From Anodontia alba (taxonomy: Eukaryota; Mollusca; Bivalvia; Lucinida; Lucinidae), in contig OZ024828.1 in assembly GCA_964016985.1 (NCBI GenBank), forward strand, positions 81,390,033-81,454,032: a DNA stretch of 64,000 nucleotides, given 5' to 3'. A program made the position numbers and the translations under genes. The notes beneath the pieces were generated by a model. The model saw only the letters and a program-made list of their open reading frames with translations, was not told where the DNA came from and did not search any database. Shown here piece after piece: positions 36,301 through 51,300 of the stretch (positions within the stretch are counted from its first letter, which is position 1; each line of letters opens with the position of its first letter).

Positions 36301-39300
36301 CATATGGTTATTTTTTACTCTTCCTCTTGGTACCATGAGATGGTTCAAAGACTTATAGTGCCTGGCTTTTGTTGTACTCCCTGGGGTGCAATATAATTCT
36401 GTCAGGCTGTTCAGTGTTCATCTTAAGCATTGATATATAAAAATGAAAACAACAATGGAATTAAATCAAATTTTCATCTGTTATAAATAAGTTTAATTTG
36501 CATAAGCAGCATTATTAAGCTTCAAGGAACAAAGGAAAGAACAATCCCTTCTCTGTCTAAAAATGTAGTGTGGTGGTTGATCGGGGTGGGGGACAAAAAA
36601 AAATCAATCTTGGCCCGGGGCTGAACAGTTTAAAATTTGCAGTGAATAAGTTTTGTTAGGACATTGCTTTACCTGTCAGTAGACCAGATAAGAGGAGTAA
36701 ATTGCTTATATTTGAAGGATAATTTTCCTTATCTTTCAATGAAAACATATGTTGTGGGTACTCATTTGAACCGTCTCATCAAGATGGTTTAAATAAGTAC
36801 CCACAACATATGTTTTCATTGAGAGATAAGAAAAATTATCCCTGAATTATCACTAATTTACTCCTCTTATTTGGTCCTCTGCCTGTATGAAAGCACCAGC
36901 TCAAAACCTGTCAATGTCCTCAGGCAATATGTCAAAACTTAACACAGGTACTTTACAGAAGGGTATAATTGGGCCAGTTTTAGTAAATGCCATAAATAAT
37001 TCAAGTATTTGGATACTTGATAAATAGGCCTATGCAAACAATGAAGAAAAAGTACATCAGGGTCTACATCCTTTCAAATTCAAATGTCATTGTTTAGATG
37101 CAGAAATATATGACAAGACCACACTCCAACTATACATTATGACAGGTCAACTTTAGCCACTTAACAATTGTCCAAATGTATATAACTTTTACAGTAGGTC
37201 ATCAGACATGAGAGACATTGTTGACAGCATATGCACACAATAAACATGAAATTATATAAGTCAGTAAGTTACTGTAAAAACACTAAAAGTTTCATTTTCC
37301 ATATCACATGACTGTATGGAGACAGTGAAGGCTCTGGTGGGACTGCACAAATTCAAAGCTGCACCTGAAATGCCTCTTTTAGCACATGCCTTTACCATTA
37401 TCACATGGATTAGTCAATTCTGATCTGGATCTGCAATGTTTGCCTTGATCTGTCTGTCCGTAAGTATAATACACCGTTAAACAATCATGTTATATCCAAA
37501 CAAAAACGTAGAGATATATTGATAAAAGACTATAAATGTTTGCCAATTTAATTACTTTGATTATTTGCTAATTCATATCAGCTTATCCATGTGTGAAATT
37601 TCAATTTCCTTTGATCTCTAAGATGTATTTTTTTAAATTTTCTTTTATCTCAAAGATGTATTGATTGTTTTAAACAAACCAATACATAGTCATTAAGTCA
37701 TTAAATGTATACAAATCAAAATAATTATCTCCAGTACTCTTGTTTCTTACCAAGCTGTCATACCAGAAATGATTTTTTTTTCAATTCTATTCCTTCTGAC
37801 TTATTTTATTTAAATATCCATATTGTAATCATATTGTAATCGTCAAAGTAATCATGATTACAGGCTGTTTTGCAATGTATTCGATTACAATTACAATTAC
37901 TTGTAATAATAAAAATCAACGATTACAAATTACATTTCGATTACTCAAAACTTGTAATTGATTACATGTAATCATGATTACTGATTACAATTACAACAGG
38001 CCTGCTGGAGACCAGGAGGTCGCGGGTTCGACCCCCGCCGAGGTCGGCAACATTCTTTCATGGAGATTGATCATGAAATATTTTCTACGGTCATTCTCTC
38101 CCTTCCGCTGATTCAAGAAGGGCAGTTGTCAGTTTCTGGCAAAAGAATGTGCACAATACTGGTTAACCGCTTGGAGGACTAAGCCTGCCCAGTAAACGTG
38201 TGGTTAGGTAAACTGACCGCGCTCGACATAACCCCATTGGGTTGACTGGGCCGTAAAACCTCAACACAACACAACACAACTCCTCCTGCAAAATGTAACA
38301 GAGATGTCAGTGAATTTTAGCCCAATATTTAACTTTGATCATATTTGGTGCAAAATGATTAAAATTACATAGAACAGCCTCACATCTGAGAAAAAATTGA
38401 TAATTTCAAGGCTATGAAAAAAAATGTATGAGGTAAATTTTCCAAGACAGCCTGGAATACTCTGCATACATCATGAAAACACGCCTATATAATTTGACCT
38501 TAACTTTGATCATATTTGGTGCAAAATGATTAAAATTACATAGAACAGCCTCACATCTGAGAAAAAATTGATAATTTCAAGGCTATGAAAAAAAATGTAT
38601 GAGGTAAATTTTCCAAGACAGCCTGGAATACTCTGCATACATCATGAAAACACGCCTATATAATTTTGACCCCCTAAAACCTCACTTTTATAAAGTTAAA
38701 CTGGGGTTTACAGGGGTATATATTATTTTTCTTATTTCTGCTCAAAAACATAGATTGTGGGTACTCGTTAGAACTGCCTCGTTGAGGCGGTTCTAACGAG
38801 TACCCACAACCTATGTTTTGAGAAGAAATAGGAAAAATACCAGAGTTTTTTCATCTGAAAATTTTCAGTTTTTGGAGATGAAATTTTCTTTATATTTGTA
38901 TAGGCCTGTTTTCATAATGTCTGGTCATCCTATAATTAGGATAATTTACTGTCTTGACTTTGATATGGTAATGGTATAAAACAAAATACACTTTACCTTA
39001 ACAGTATGTTTAAGAGTAAGTAAGACGTCCAATCTTTCATCCTGGGTGAGATATTTCATATTGATGCTGTTATAAATATCCCTGAGTTCTTTGGCTCTGA
39101 TAGTAAAGGGTGTGTCCATCTCTGTGTGCTTCCCATCAAAGCCCTTCCATTTCTTTGGTGCTGCTGCCTGAAGAATTATACAAACTCTATTCAAAATAAT
39201 TTCTCTAACCTGATATTTGTAGTTTCTGGATTTTTTTTTTCCACTGAAAAGCATTGATATTTTTTGTTATTCATTACGAAAACACGCCTATTCTAATATA

Positions 39301-42300
39301 CAGAAAATTTCACCACTAAAAACTTAAATTTTTCAGATAAAAATTCTGATATTTTTTCACATTTCTGCTCAAAACATAGATTGTGGGTACTTGTTAGAAC
39401 TGCCTCACAACCACCTGAGTGAGGTGGTTCTAACGAGTACCCACAATCTATGCATTGAGCAGAAATAAGAAAAATAATGTATGCCCCAGTGAACCCCAGT
39501 TTAACTATATAAAAGTGGGGTTTAAGGGGGTCAAAATTATATAGGTATGTTTTCGTGATGTCTCCATATAAACATATGTTGTCTGTACACAACATGTTTT
39601 GTGGAGAAACAAGAAAAAATATTTATCTGGATACCCTCTTATCTGGAGCTATGGTAAACTTTGTTATTATATGTCACATGATATACTAATATTTAACAGA
39701 TATTATAATCAAAACATTGACAGCACTGGTGTGGATCCACTGTCTCTGAGTGTAGGATGGGAAAATGGTCCTGAATGGGGACTTAAGACTGTTTCATTCA
39801 ACCCTTAACTTCCTGTAATTTAAGCAAACAGTGCAGACCCCGATCAGATGCTGCAGCAACAAAAATAGCATGGTTATAAATAACCATTACCTGGATTTCA
39901 TCTAATGCACTGTTTGATTATATTGGTCAATGATAATCATGTGGACAACTACCTTAAGAAAATTTTGGCATTTGTATCCTATGGCTTGATTGTAAATAAT
40001 CAACCCAATAATACCATGTGCTTCCAATGCATTGCTCATGTGTTTTCTTTATTTAATAATCATCCCTGCTAAGGACAACACAAAATAAGACTTTCTTTTC
40101 ATTACAAAAACACACCTATTCAAATATATACTGAAAATTTTAACACCAAAAACTGAAAATTTTCTGATAAAAAATTCTTATATTTTTTCAGATTTCTGCT
40201 CAAAACATACAGTGTGGGTACTCGTTAGAACCGCCTCGATGAGGCGGTTCTAACGAGTACCACAATCTATGTTTTTGAGCAGAAATAAGAACAATAATGA
40301 ATACCCCTGTAAACCCCAGTTTTACTATATAAAAGTGGGGTTTAAGGGGGTCAAAATTATATAGGCATGTTTTCGTTATGAACATAGCGAACACATACTG
40401 CAAGGGAAATGATACACATTAATAGGAGGCAACTGTCAAAACAAAGCATTGCCTCCCTTCTGAATAGGGTCTGTTCAAGATTTCTTTCCTTTTTGGAAAG
40501 ACCCTTTATCAGAAGGGAACTGGTGTACACGAAAACAAACAGGAAGTCACTAAAGTTGCCACCCCTTGTAAAAATGGCAGAAAATCTACCAAGTATATCC
40601 TGTCATCTGAATTAACCCTTGTCCTGCTGAACCCAGATATACCCTTTCTGTCATTCAGTATGAGAATTTTTATCCATAATCTGGATTAAGTGATCTGACT
40701 GGCTGAAAATTAAAAGTGACTTTGGCATCTAAATTTATTCAGCATGACAAGGGTTAAAAAAATCAAATTTCACTGAATAGTTTGACACACATTCTTTTGT
40801 GACCAAAACTTTTGCAGTTTTGCCAATAGGATTATAAATGTGCAGTATTTCATAAATGGCCCAATTTATATTATTTCTAAAATTTTTCTGTGATAATTTT
40901 CTTTCTCACAAATTTTCCCGTTCAATCTGCAGAGACATGTGCAATCTGTGTGTGGAAGGAGTACAGAAAAGTTGAAGAAAAAATATTTCTAAAGCCATAG
41001 CTCTAGATAAGAGGGTATCCACATAATATTTTTCTTATTTCTCCTTAACATATTTTGTGGGTACTTATTAGAAGGGCCTTGATGAGGTGCTTCTAATGAG
41101 TACCACAACATATGATTTTGTGGAGAAATAAGAAAAATATAATTTCTTTTCAGTTGAAAAAAGTGCCTTATCTGGAGCTATGATTATTATGCATAAAACA
41201 AACCTTATCAAGGAAATCTTGAATTCTTTTGTCTTTGTTTTCAGTATCTGACTCCAGCTTGTGTCGACCAATGGCGGAGATAAGTTGAGTTTCTTGGTCA
41301 AGCAGCATACATAGAGCTGCCTTTCTTTCAGCACCGGTTAATGTATTGTTGATTCTTTCTAACTCCTCTTGTCTCCATTCTAAAACACACATTTTTAATC
41401 CCTTTTACACTAAATAAACTACCCTCACACTAAAAACTGAAGAGTCAAATTTCAATTTTAGGTATGTCAGACTATGTGATTTAGATCAGACTATGTGATT
41501 TAGATAATCCTAGTAGAAACTGGCTAAACTATTTGCAAACAATGGAGACCCTGATCAGATGCCGCATTTTGGGGCATCTGATCTGGGTCTGCACTGTTTG
41601 CCAATTACCCTTTTAGGGGTCTCCAGACTAAAATTGGTTAAAAAGCATTTAATGAGACTTGAACTTCTGTCTGCATCTCACTTTTCCAGGTCCTGGAGCC
41701 ATGGTAAACACATATATATTACTGCATGAAAATGACACAATCTAACTTCAATGGATCAAACATCTTTGGGACCATGAAATTTTGTTCCAGACATGGGTAG
41801 TTCGAGCCACTGAGGGTTAACCAAAGTGCCAGGTCATAAGGCAAATGGGAATAAATTAGGGCTGTCTTTTTGATCTTCTGTAATTAACGGTATATTGAGT
41901 GTATTTAATAATGAGTAAACATAGCATCCATTTTCATAATAAAATAAGCAAAGTTCTCTTTTGTTTTCTTGTGAGCTATTGCAAGACTTTCCTAGGGACT
42001 TAAGAATGAGTTTGAATCAGCCATGATAAACAAGCCTTGGCATTTGAGTCATTAATTTGTTTGTTTGATTTGGGATTAATGTTGCTTTCAACAATCTTTC
42101 AGTCCCAGACACTGAGATGATATTCCACCCAGTCACATTATACCGACACTGAGCTGACCAGTTCTGACTCTACTTGCTTAATGCTGAGCGCCAAGCAAAA
42201 GAGCAGCTAGTACCATTTTTAAAGTCTTTGGTATGACCCGGCCGGGGATCAAACCCGCAACCTCCCAGTCACAAAGTGGACATTCTACCACTAAGCCACA

Positions 42301-45300
42301 ATGCTGGTTTGAGTCATTGAAGTTTTACTGTAATAGTATGTAAAAATTTGATTGACAATCATCCAACAGTGAAGATGAAGATACACCGGTAAAGCAATAA
42401 CTGGAAATCAGTTCCCAGAGTTGACTTTCTGACCCCTGTCCCTGATCCTAGAGGCTGGGAACAAACATAAATACAGTATTGCATATATGAGCTGAAGGCA
42501 TTTTTTTGTCCACTAAAAGGTGTAATATTTTTCTTATTTCTCCACAAAAACATATATTGTGGTACTCATTAGAAGTGCCTCATGAGTACCCACAACATAT
42601 GTTTTTTGTGGAGAAATAAGAAAAATATCATGTGGATACCCCCTTTTATCAGGAGCTATGGTGAAAATGTATTCATGTAGTCTTTTCTATGCCAAATTTA
42701 AAAAGTCAAGCTGAATACCAGGGCCCGGTTGTTCAAAGCGTCCTTAGCTTAACAAGCTCGTTAAGGGTCATTTCGTTAACTGTTCTAGCGGATTCAATAC
42801 ACAATATTCTGATATTTTTTTTGCTGAAAAAATGTGAGTAGCTTTTGCATTGCAAAAGCTACTCTCATTTTTTCAGCAAAAAATTTCAGCATATTTGCGT
42901 ATCACTCGATTAAAATTTTAATGAATCGTTAACTAACGACATCGTTAGCTTTGAACAACTGGGCCCTGGTCATCAAAAGAACTTACTCTCTAATGCATGG
43001 TACAAGAGGTCAAAATCTTCTTTGGTTTTAGGATTCATTCTTCTTTCAAATTCTTTCTTTATTCTGTCTGCTTTTTCTTTCTTTTTCCTTATTTCTTCTT
43101 GTCTTTCCCATTCTAACCTTCTAAGTTTGTCTTCTTTTAGTCTATGTACATATCTTTTTGCTAACCACCTTCTATAGTATTTTTGTATAATTACAACCTG
43201 CAAAGGAAAATGAGCCACGATATGTGAACATATGCCTGAGGGGTATATGCTAAAAGCAAATGCCAGATTAGCATGCACTTCTTCACAATTTAGGCAATTT
43301 AACCCTACGCACATTATGTAACAATTAGAGATCAAACAATTCTTTGAAACCATATAACCCATTAAAGTGCCTGTCACAACAGCTGTAGTCGACATTCTCA
43401 TGTTGTTATTTAATTCTTTAGAAAAACTGGGCATGAGAACTCACATGAAATACCAAATGTGTCTCTAAAAGACAACAAACAACAAATAGTTTAGAATCTT
43501 GTCTGCTACATTACGAAAACACGCCTATTCAAATGAATAGAAAATTTCACCACCAAAAACTGAAAATTGTCAGCTAAAAAACTCAGATATTTTTCATATT
43601 TCTGCTCAAAACATAGATTGTGGGTACTCGTTAGAACCACCTTGCCAAGGCGGTTCTAACAATTACCCACAATCTATGTTTTTGAGCAGAAACAAGAAAA
43701 ATAATGTATACCCCTGTAAACCCCAGTTTTATTATATAAAAGTGGGGTTTACGAGGGTCAAAATTATATAGGCATGTTTTCGTGATGAAAACTTTGAACA
43801 GCGCTTTAAGAGTAAACTTAAATAAACTTTAAAAGAGGCAATTCTTAACAAAATGCCAAGCCCAAGTTCAAGCCTACAAAAAACTTATTTTAACTGAAAT
43901 CTGCTAATAGCTGGACATTCAAACAAGACCTTGGCTCCTTTTCAACTACAGCTTTTCAAGATCTCTGAAATGATTACAGTACTAGAGTATCCAGATAAAT
44001 ATTTTTTTCTTATTTCTCCAGGACAAAAAAAGCCAGCACATGAGAAAACCTACAATAAGGAATGTGTGACCAGCAATTACTCAGATCTGCCTGTATATGC
44101 ACCCAGTATGGCAAGGGTCTTGTTTATCCCTCTTTGGATAGCTTAGAGGCTGCAGAAGGCACATGCAATCAGCATAGACTCTGATCAGACTGTGCAGATG
44201 CACAGGCTGATATGAGTCTTCAGTGATTGCACAAGTCCTATTGTAGGTTTTGTTGTGCCCTGGCTCATATGTCATGGGTACTTATTAGAAGTACCTAAGT
44301 GAGGTATTTCTTGTAAGTACCCATAACATGTTTTCAAGGATAAATAAGAAAAATATCTAATAATATTTTTTGGTCAGAAACAAAATGCTTCAGCTAGAGC
44401 CATAAATGATGCTTTGTTAGTAATTGGTGGACTGTGGCTCTATCAGGGATGGATCATAAGCAACCAATCAACATCCAGGAGTATTCGGGCCATGCCATGC
44501 CAAATTTGTCTTCAGGCATTTGTGTACAGTGAAGGCCTAGATCAGCCTGTGCATCCTGCAGTCTGATAAGGGCCTTCACTGTCCACTAACAGTATCATTG
44601 GATATTACAGAATGTATGAATGGAGAGTAAAGGCCTGGGCCCAGTTGTTCAAAACTAATGATGTCGTTAGTTAATGTACCATTAAAACTTTCATCATTAA
44701 ATGGCATATACACTAATATTTTTGCTGAAAAAATGTGAGTAGCTTTTGCATTTGCAAAAGCTACTCACGTTTTTTCAGTAAAAAATACCTGTGACTTAGA
44801 TATTTTACTTACTAGGTCAGTTAACATTTTGACCACTAACAAGCTCGTTAAGCTAACGATGCTTTGAACAACTGGGCCCTGGATGATACTTTGCGAATGT
44901 GCAGGATGATGTAAATCAGCACATTTTGCACATGCTCGAAGGCTTTTTTCCGCTTGACATGGCCCATTTTACCTTTGTCAACATCATATCATGATGTTCA
45001 TCTGCCGTGGTATATCTCTGTGGCTGAATTAATTTATCTCCAGAATTAGACACAAAAACACCAATCTTTGTCATTTGTGTTGATGTTTCATTTGTTGTCT
45101 GCTGTACCCGGTGCCTCTGTTCCACAGTTTGTGTATCCCTGCAATACCTGTCAATCAATATTGGTGGGCGTGGCTTTTGCATTGTCTGTGCTGAAGCATG
45201 GTGATACTCAATTGAAGTTTTCTTGTGCCTGTAACCTCCGAGATATGGTTTCTTTCTTGTTGTTCTCTCTATCTCCACAACAACATCTTTGTAACCTTCA

Positions 45301-48300
45301 TCTTCTACAAAACCAGAAGTAAACAGTTTTGCAATTAACCCATTTTAGACTGAATAAACTACCTCCTCACTATATATTGGAAGAGTTGAATTCCACAATT
45401 TTAGGTATGTCCTACCATATGATTTAGATATTCCTAGAGAAAAATGGCTAAACTATTTTCAAACAGTGGAGACCCTGATCAGATGCTGCAGAATGTGGCA
45501 TCTAATCTGGGCTGCACTGTTTGCCAATTACTCTTTTGGGGTTTCCAGACTAAAATGGCTAAAATTAACCCTGGTCCTGCTGAAAACAGTGCAGATCCAG
45601 ATCAGATTTGTCATTAAGTATTTGACTTTGAATGAACAACTTGGATCAAGTAATCCGATTGGCTGAAAATCAGAAGTGTGTGTGGCATCTTAATTTATTC
45701 AGCATGACAAGGGTTAACAAATGATATGCAATGCAAGAAAATCATTTTATATTAACCAAGGCCCAAATCAGACTGTGTATTCTAGCAATGGATCCTATAG
45801 AATGCATCCAGACAGAGAAGAACCTGATCAGACTATAATGATGAACAGATTGATCTGAGCCTTTGGTGACCTACAACATAAAAACCATTTTCTTAAACTT
45901 TTCAACATATGTATCCTATAATTTTTTTTACCATCAGAATTTTGGAGTACTGACCCTTACATTCAAAAGCTGTAGCAGAAAATATATTAAAATGTTTTGT
46001 TTTCATTTTTCAGAGAAAACAAGGCTTGACATTTCATATGAATCCTCTGCTAGAGAAGTAAAAAAGTATATACATATACATGTATATCTGATTTTTAGCA
46101 ATTTCTTTGGGAAATAGAAATTGCTTGGAGGAAATATTTCCATATTTTCTTTAGAATGCTATCACACTACATGACTTTGAAGTGTAGATGAAGTTACATC
46201 GCAAAACTTTGTAAATGTCAAGAGAGTATTAAACAGAATCTGCAGGATAAGAAATCATTCTTATATTATCTAATATAAAGCTAATACATCTTAAATTTAA
46301 GATACATAGAATTGCAAACCTTATTAATAAACTAATGCACTTGTTTGTTTAATGGATCTGCAAACCTCTCCGAAAATATTTCCTGTACTTTAAACTCAGT
46401 GTGTATTAACCTCTATATATATATTTTAGAATGTTTCTACAATTCTCAGTGGTGCTTTAAGGACTACTGGTAGTACCTGTTTGAACTCGGACTGTTATGA
46501 CATCAGGCATGTGGTATTCCTGTCTTGGCCTGTAGGCCTTGATAGGTGTATTAACTGGGTCAGCTGATTGCATTTCAAGCTGTATGGTACCATTGGGGCC
46601 AACACCAAGATCTGCAAGGGTGGTTGTGTCTGTCATTGTTTTCCCTGTAAAAATAAGAGAAATCATTGGTGCAGTAACATAACTCTAGATATGAGCACTA
46701 TCAGGTAAATATTTTTCTTATTTTCCTACAAAAAATGTATGTTGTGGGTACTCATTAGAAGCGCCTCACTGAGGCACTTCTAATGAGTACCTACAACATA
46801 TTTTGTGGCAAAATAATAAAAAAAAACAATACTTTTTGGTTTAAACAAAGTGCCTTATCATGAACTATATATTAAGATGACCCGATATTACAGACATTAC
46901 TTTGTTTGTTTGTGTTGAGGTTTTACGGCCCAGTCAACCCAATGGGGTCATGTCGAGCGCGGTCAGTTTACCTAACCACACGTTTACTGGGCAGGCTTAG
47001 TCCTCTAAGGGGTTAACCAGTATTGTGCACATTCTTTCGCCAGAAACTGACAACTGCCCTTCTTGAATCAGCGGAAGGGAGAGAATGACCGTAGAAAATA
47101 TTTCATGATCAATCTCCACGAAAGAATGTTGCCGACTTCGGCGGGGGTTGAACCCGCGACCTCCTGGTCTCCAGTCGGACGGCGCATCCAACTGAGCCAC
47201 CGAGGCCGGCGACACAGACATTACTATTCTAATTAAAAATAACCGTACGATGTTAGGTTTTATATGTTGTTCTAAGTGATAACTTAAAGATAGCATGCTT
47301 ACTCTACTTACTCTAAGTATTTGGACATGCAGGCCCAAGCAAACAGTGTAGACCCAGATCAGATGCTGCAGAATGAGGTGTATGAACAGAATTTGAACTC
47401 TTTGCCTCTCTAACTTCCAGCATTTTCAATATATCAACAGGCAGACAAATGGACTTGTTAAAATTTTATGACAAGTACAGTAAGAACACTGTAACCTCTT
47501 TATAAGAAGTTTCAGTAGAAGACAGTTTCAAATACAGTGAACCCTCGTTACAAAGACAGCATTTGTTCTCAAAAATGTTGCCATTATAATGAATTTGCTG
47601 TTCTAAAGAATCCTTAATGGACAGAATGATATGTAAATAAGGCCTCGTTTTATTCTTATTTCCTCATAAACTTATGTTTTGGATATTTGTTAGAATTGCC
47701 TCTCTGAGGCAATTCTAACAAATACCCAATACATATGTTGCTTGAAGGTATTATGCAATGTTTTTGCATAATTTCTCATTAACCGTCACCTCTTGAGCAA
47801 ATGTTTTGTGACATTCAAATTGTCATTATAACGAATTTTGTCATTGTATCAAGTTTCGGTATAAAGAGGGTTGACTGTATAAGATGGCTTACCCCTAAAA
47901 GCACTAAGCCAAATTATAGCAGACAATCTTCTAAAATTGAATTTGTTACTTTTTCAAAGAAAATAAGACTACATTTTTATGCTATCAGACAATTCAGGTG
48001 AAATGTCAAGCCTTCTTTTCTCTGAAAAAGAAGAACTTCAAAGTGTCGACAGTTATGGTGTTAACTGTTAGCACTTTAAGGGTTAAAGGTGGACTCCAAA
48101 AGTGCGTATCAATTTTCTATATAATTTATACATTTATGTTTGGATACAACACTGTTTGTTTAGCTAACAAGGTATTTACTTTAGATCCCATCAACAGTAT
48201 TATAAAGAGGTTATGGTGTAATTAAGAAGTCCGAATATTTGGAGTAAGTATGGTAGTCTTAACATAGCTCTTGATAAGATGCTTTTTTCAGTCCAAAAGT

Positions 48301-51300
48301 TTTGATATTTTTCTTATTTCTCCACGAAAACATATGTTGTGGGTACTCATTAGAAGCACCACACCAGGGCACTTCTAATGAGTACCAACAACATATGTAA
48401 AATATGTTGTGGGTACTCATTAGAAGTGCCTCACTGAGTGGCTTCCAATGAGTACTCACAATATATGTTTTCGTGGAGAAATAAGAAAAATATTTACCTG
48501 ATACCCCCTCTTACCTAGCCGGTAGAACTGCATGGTGAGGACTGCTGACATGTTTTGTGAAGAAACAAAAAATTACTGAAACATTGTTGACAGATGAAAA
48601 ATTACTATATTTACCCTAGTATTTTTAACTCCTTACCATATTTATACTAATATTTGAACAAGCCCATTTGACTACCTGCTGATGTGTCTAACACCTGCTA
48701 GATGAATGGCAAGCAGTGTAGACCCAGATCCAATGTTCCATTCTGTGACACCTGATCTGGATCAACAGTCTCTGAATACACGACAACCTCTCCATAACAC
48801 TATTGTTGGCATCTAAATCAAAAACTGAGGTAAACAACCATATTGTAAACAAATGATCATAAATGGTCATTTTTCTATATAATCTATACATTTTTATTTG
48901 GCTACAACACTTGAGGGGTCCACCATTTGAACCATTTTATATCCAAAATTGTCTTGTAAAGAGGTTCCTTTATATTTATGGGAAATATGGTAGACATAGC
49001 TCCAGATAAGGTGCTTTTTTTCACCTGAAAAGTACTTACACAAAGCTCTTGATAAGGCACTTTTTTCAACCAAATAGTATCTACATTTTTCTTATTTCTC
49101 GAAAAAAAACAACATATGTTGCTGGTACTCATTAGAAGTGCCTCAGTGAGGCACTTCTAATGAGTACCCACAACACATTTTCTTCGACAAGTAAGAAAAC
49201 CTGATACCCACTATTACGTAGACCAATGTAATATACATGTATTTTTCTCATTTCTCCATGAAGGCATATGTTGTGAATACTCCCGTGCACCTCACCAAGG
49301 CACTTCTAATGAGTACCACAACATATTTTTTTCATGGAGAAATAAAAAAAATATCATGTGGATACCATCTCTTATCTGGAGGTAGGATATGTATAGATAT
49401 ATTGTATTTTTTTTCTTTTCTGAAATCATGAGAGAAGGACTGAGAGATCACAGAAAAACTATGACTTACCATCAAACATAAGCATGATGACATTGGCTGG
49501 CATTTTAAGTTCTGTACTGAAGTGTTGTTTCAACTGATCTAGTGACTGGCCTAAGGTACAAGCCAGAGTTACCACCTGACCACTTGGCATCAGAACAAAT
49601 TTCACTGAAACAGAAACAAAATTATAAGCAAGATGAAATATAATGGGCTACCTAATCATACCTCCAGATAGGAGGAAAGTTCATAAAAAAATTTTTTTCT
49701 TACTTCTCTACAAAACCCTATGTTGTGGGTACTCATTAGAAGTGCCTCATTGAGGCACTTCTAATGAGTAGCCACAACAAATGTGTTCATGGAGAAATAA
49801 GAAAATAAATAAGTTTTGTTTGATAAAGGAGGCTACTTATCTGGAATTATATACCTATATTTACTAAAGGCCTAGATACTGAGCCCAAAAGCGCCATTCA
49901 AAACTGGAGCAGATAACACTCTTTCTTTCTTTTCTTTTTTTCTTTTTCTCAGGGAAAAAAGTGTCTTTTCACGGGAATCAAGAAGTGCCAAGCCTAATTT
50001 TCTTGGAAAGATTTAAAAAAAAAAAAAAAAAAAAAAAAGAACCCAAAAAACAAAACAAAAAAAACAAGAGGCCCACGGGCCACGATTCGCTCACCTGAGT
50101 GACATAGCCACTGCAGACATGCAGATGTTATGCAACATTTATCCAATCCTATCATCGCAACTAATGAAAATATCATCATTTGAGCAGTTCTTAGTTTTGA
50201 AGAAGAATATATGGGCCTGACAGTCAATGAAGCATGATCATGAATAAACTATCCATCACATTTCAACAGAAGGATCAATGTGAAATTTGGTGGAAATTGG
50301 CAAAGTGGTTTCTGAAGAATCGTGATTTTATACATGTAAACAGCACAGTGGCAGGGACATATTATAAATATAAACCAGATGATGGCCATCTTAGATTTCC
50401 AATCAGAACAATTTTAACTACTGTTGATCTACAAGTCACTTCGATACTTTCAATATAAATGTATATGGCCCGCACAAATAGGGAAGCAAATTTGACCTTG
50501 GAGGTAAAAAGGTCAAATGTCAACATAAACCATCATTTGAGCAATTTTGGTAGATCTCCTGTCCCCTATAATTTGTGCAAAGATTAGGACCCAAGGCTTA
50601 TTTGATTATGGAGAAGAAGATTTTTAAAGGTTTTTACCATATATTGGCATGGCAGCCATTTTGATCAATGGACCATACCCATTTTAGCAATCTTTCATTC
50701 TCCTGCCCACGGAGGCTCCGCATGAAATTTGAGCAACACTGGCCCGGAGGCTTCAGAGGAAAAGCCATTTGAAATTATCAACATTTTTTCCATACAAATG
50801 TATGGTGCCCATACAAATGCATACAGAAGCAAACTTGACCTCGCCGTAAAAAGGTTAAATGTCAATGTATGACAATTATTTTAGCAACTTTGGTAGACCC
50901 CCTGTCCCCGATGATTTATGCAAATATTCAGCCCCGAAGCATCCTCTGTTCTAGAGAAGAAGATTTATAAAGGTTTTTACCATATATGGGCATGGCGCCC
51001 GTCTTGGTCAATGAACCGTGACCATTTTAGCAATCTTTTGTTCCCCCTACCTAAGGAGGCTCCATATGAAATTTGAGCAAAATTGGCCCAGAGGCTCCAG
51101 AGAAGAAGTTGTTTGAAATTCTGAACATTTTTCCCATACAAATGCATAAGGAAGCAAAATTGACCTTAACGTAAAAAGGTCAAATGTCAATGTACGACCA
51201 TTATTTTAGCAATTTTGGTAGCCCTCTTGTTCCCGAAGATATATGCAAAGATTCAGCCATAAGGCATGCTCAGTTTTGGAGAAGAAGATTTTTAAAGGTT

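Larger units (their letters stand above)
36128..38004. mobile_element. 1.88-kb insertion with 7-8 bp duplication, hAT-like
   Basis: CTGGAGA occurs at 36121-36127 and again at 38005-38011, so the insertion duplicated 7 bp (8 bp with one mismatch, ACTGGAGA/GCTGGAGA). The right end is rich in AATTACAAGTAATC words and stops in CAACAGGCCTG, which is reminiscent of hAT termini (CAGGCCTG-type). The left end is GTCTCCAGTTGTTCTG. No transposase reading frame is visible, so it is non-autonomous. Confidence 0.6.
36084..38279 (+). mobile_element. tRNA-derived SINE split by a 1.88-kb insertion
   Basis: The two pieces, 36084-36127 and 38005-38279, make one complete SINE. It is flanked by a perfect 12-bp target duplication, CTCCTCCTGCAA, at 36072-36083 and 38280-38291. 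The break falls in CGACTGGAGACCAGG. Confidence 0.85.
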
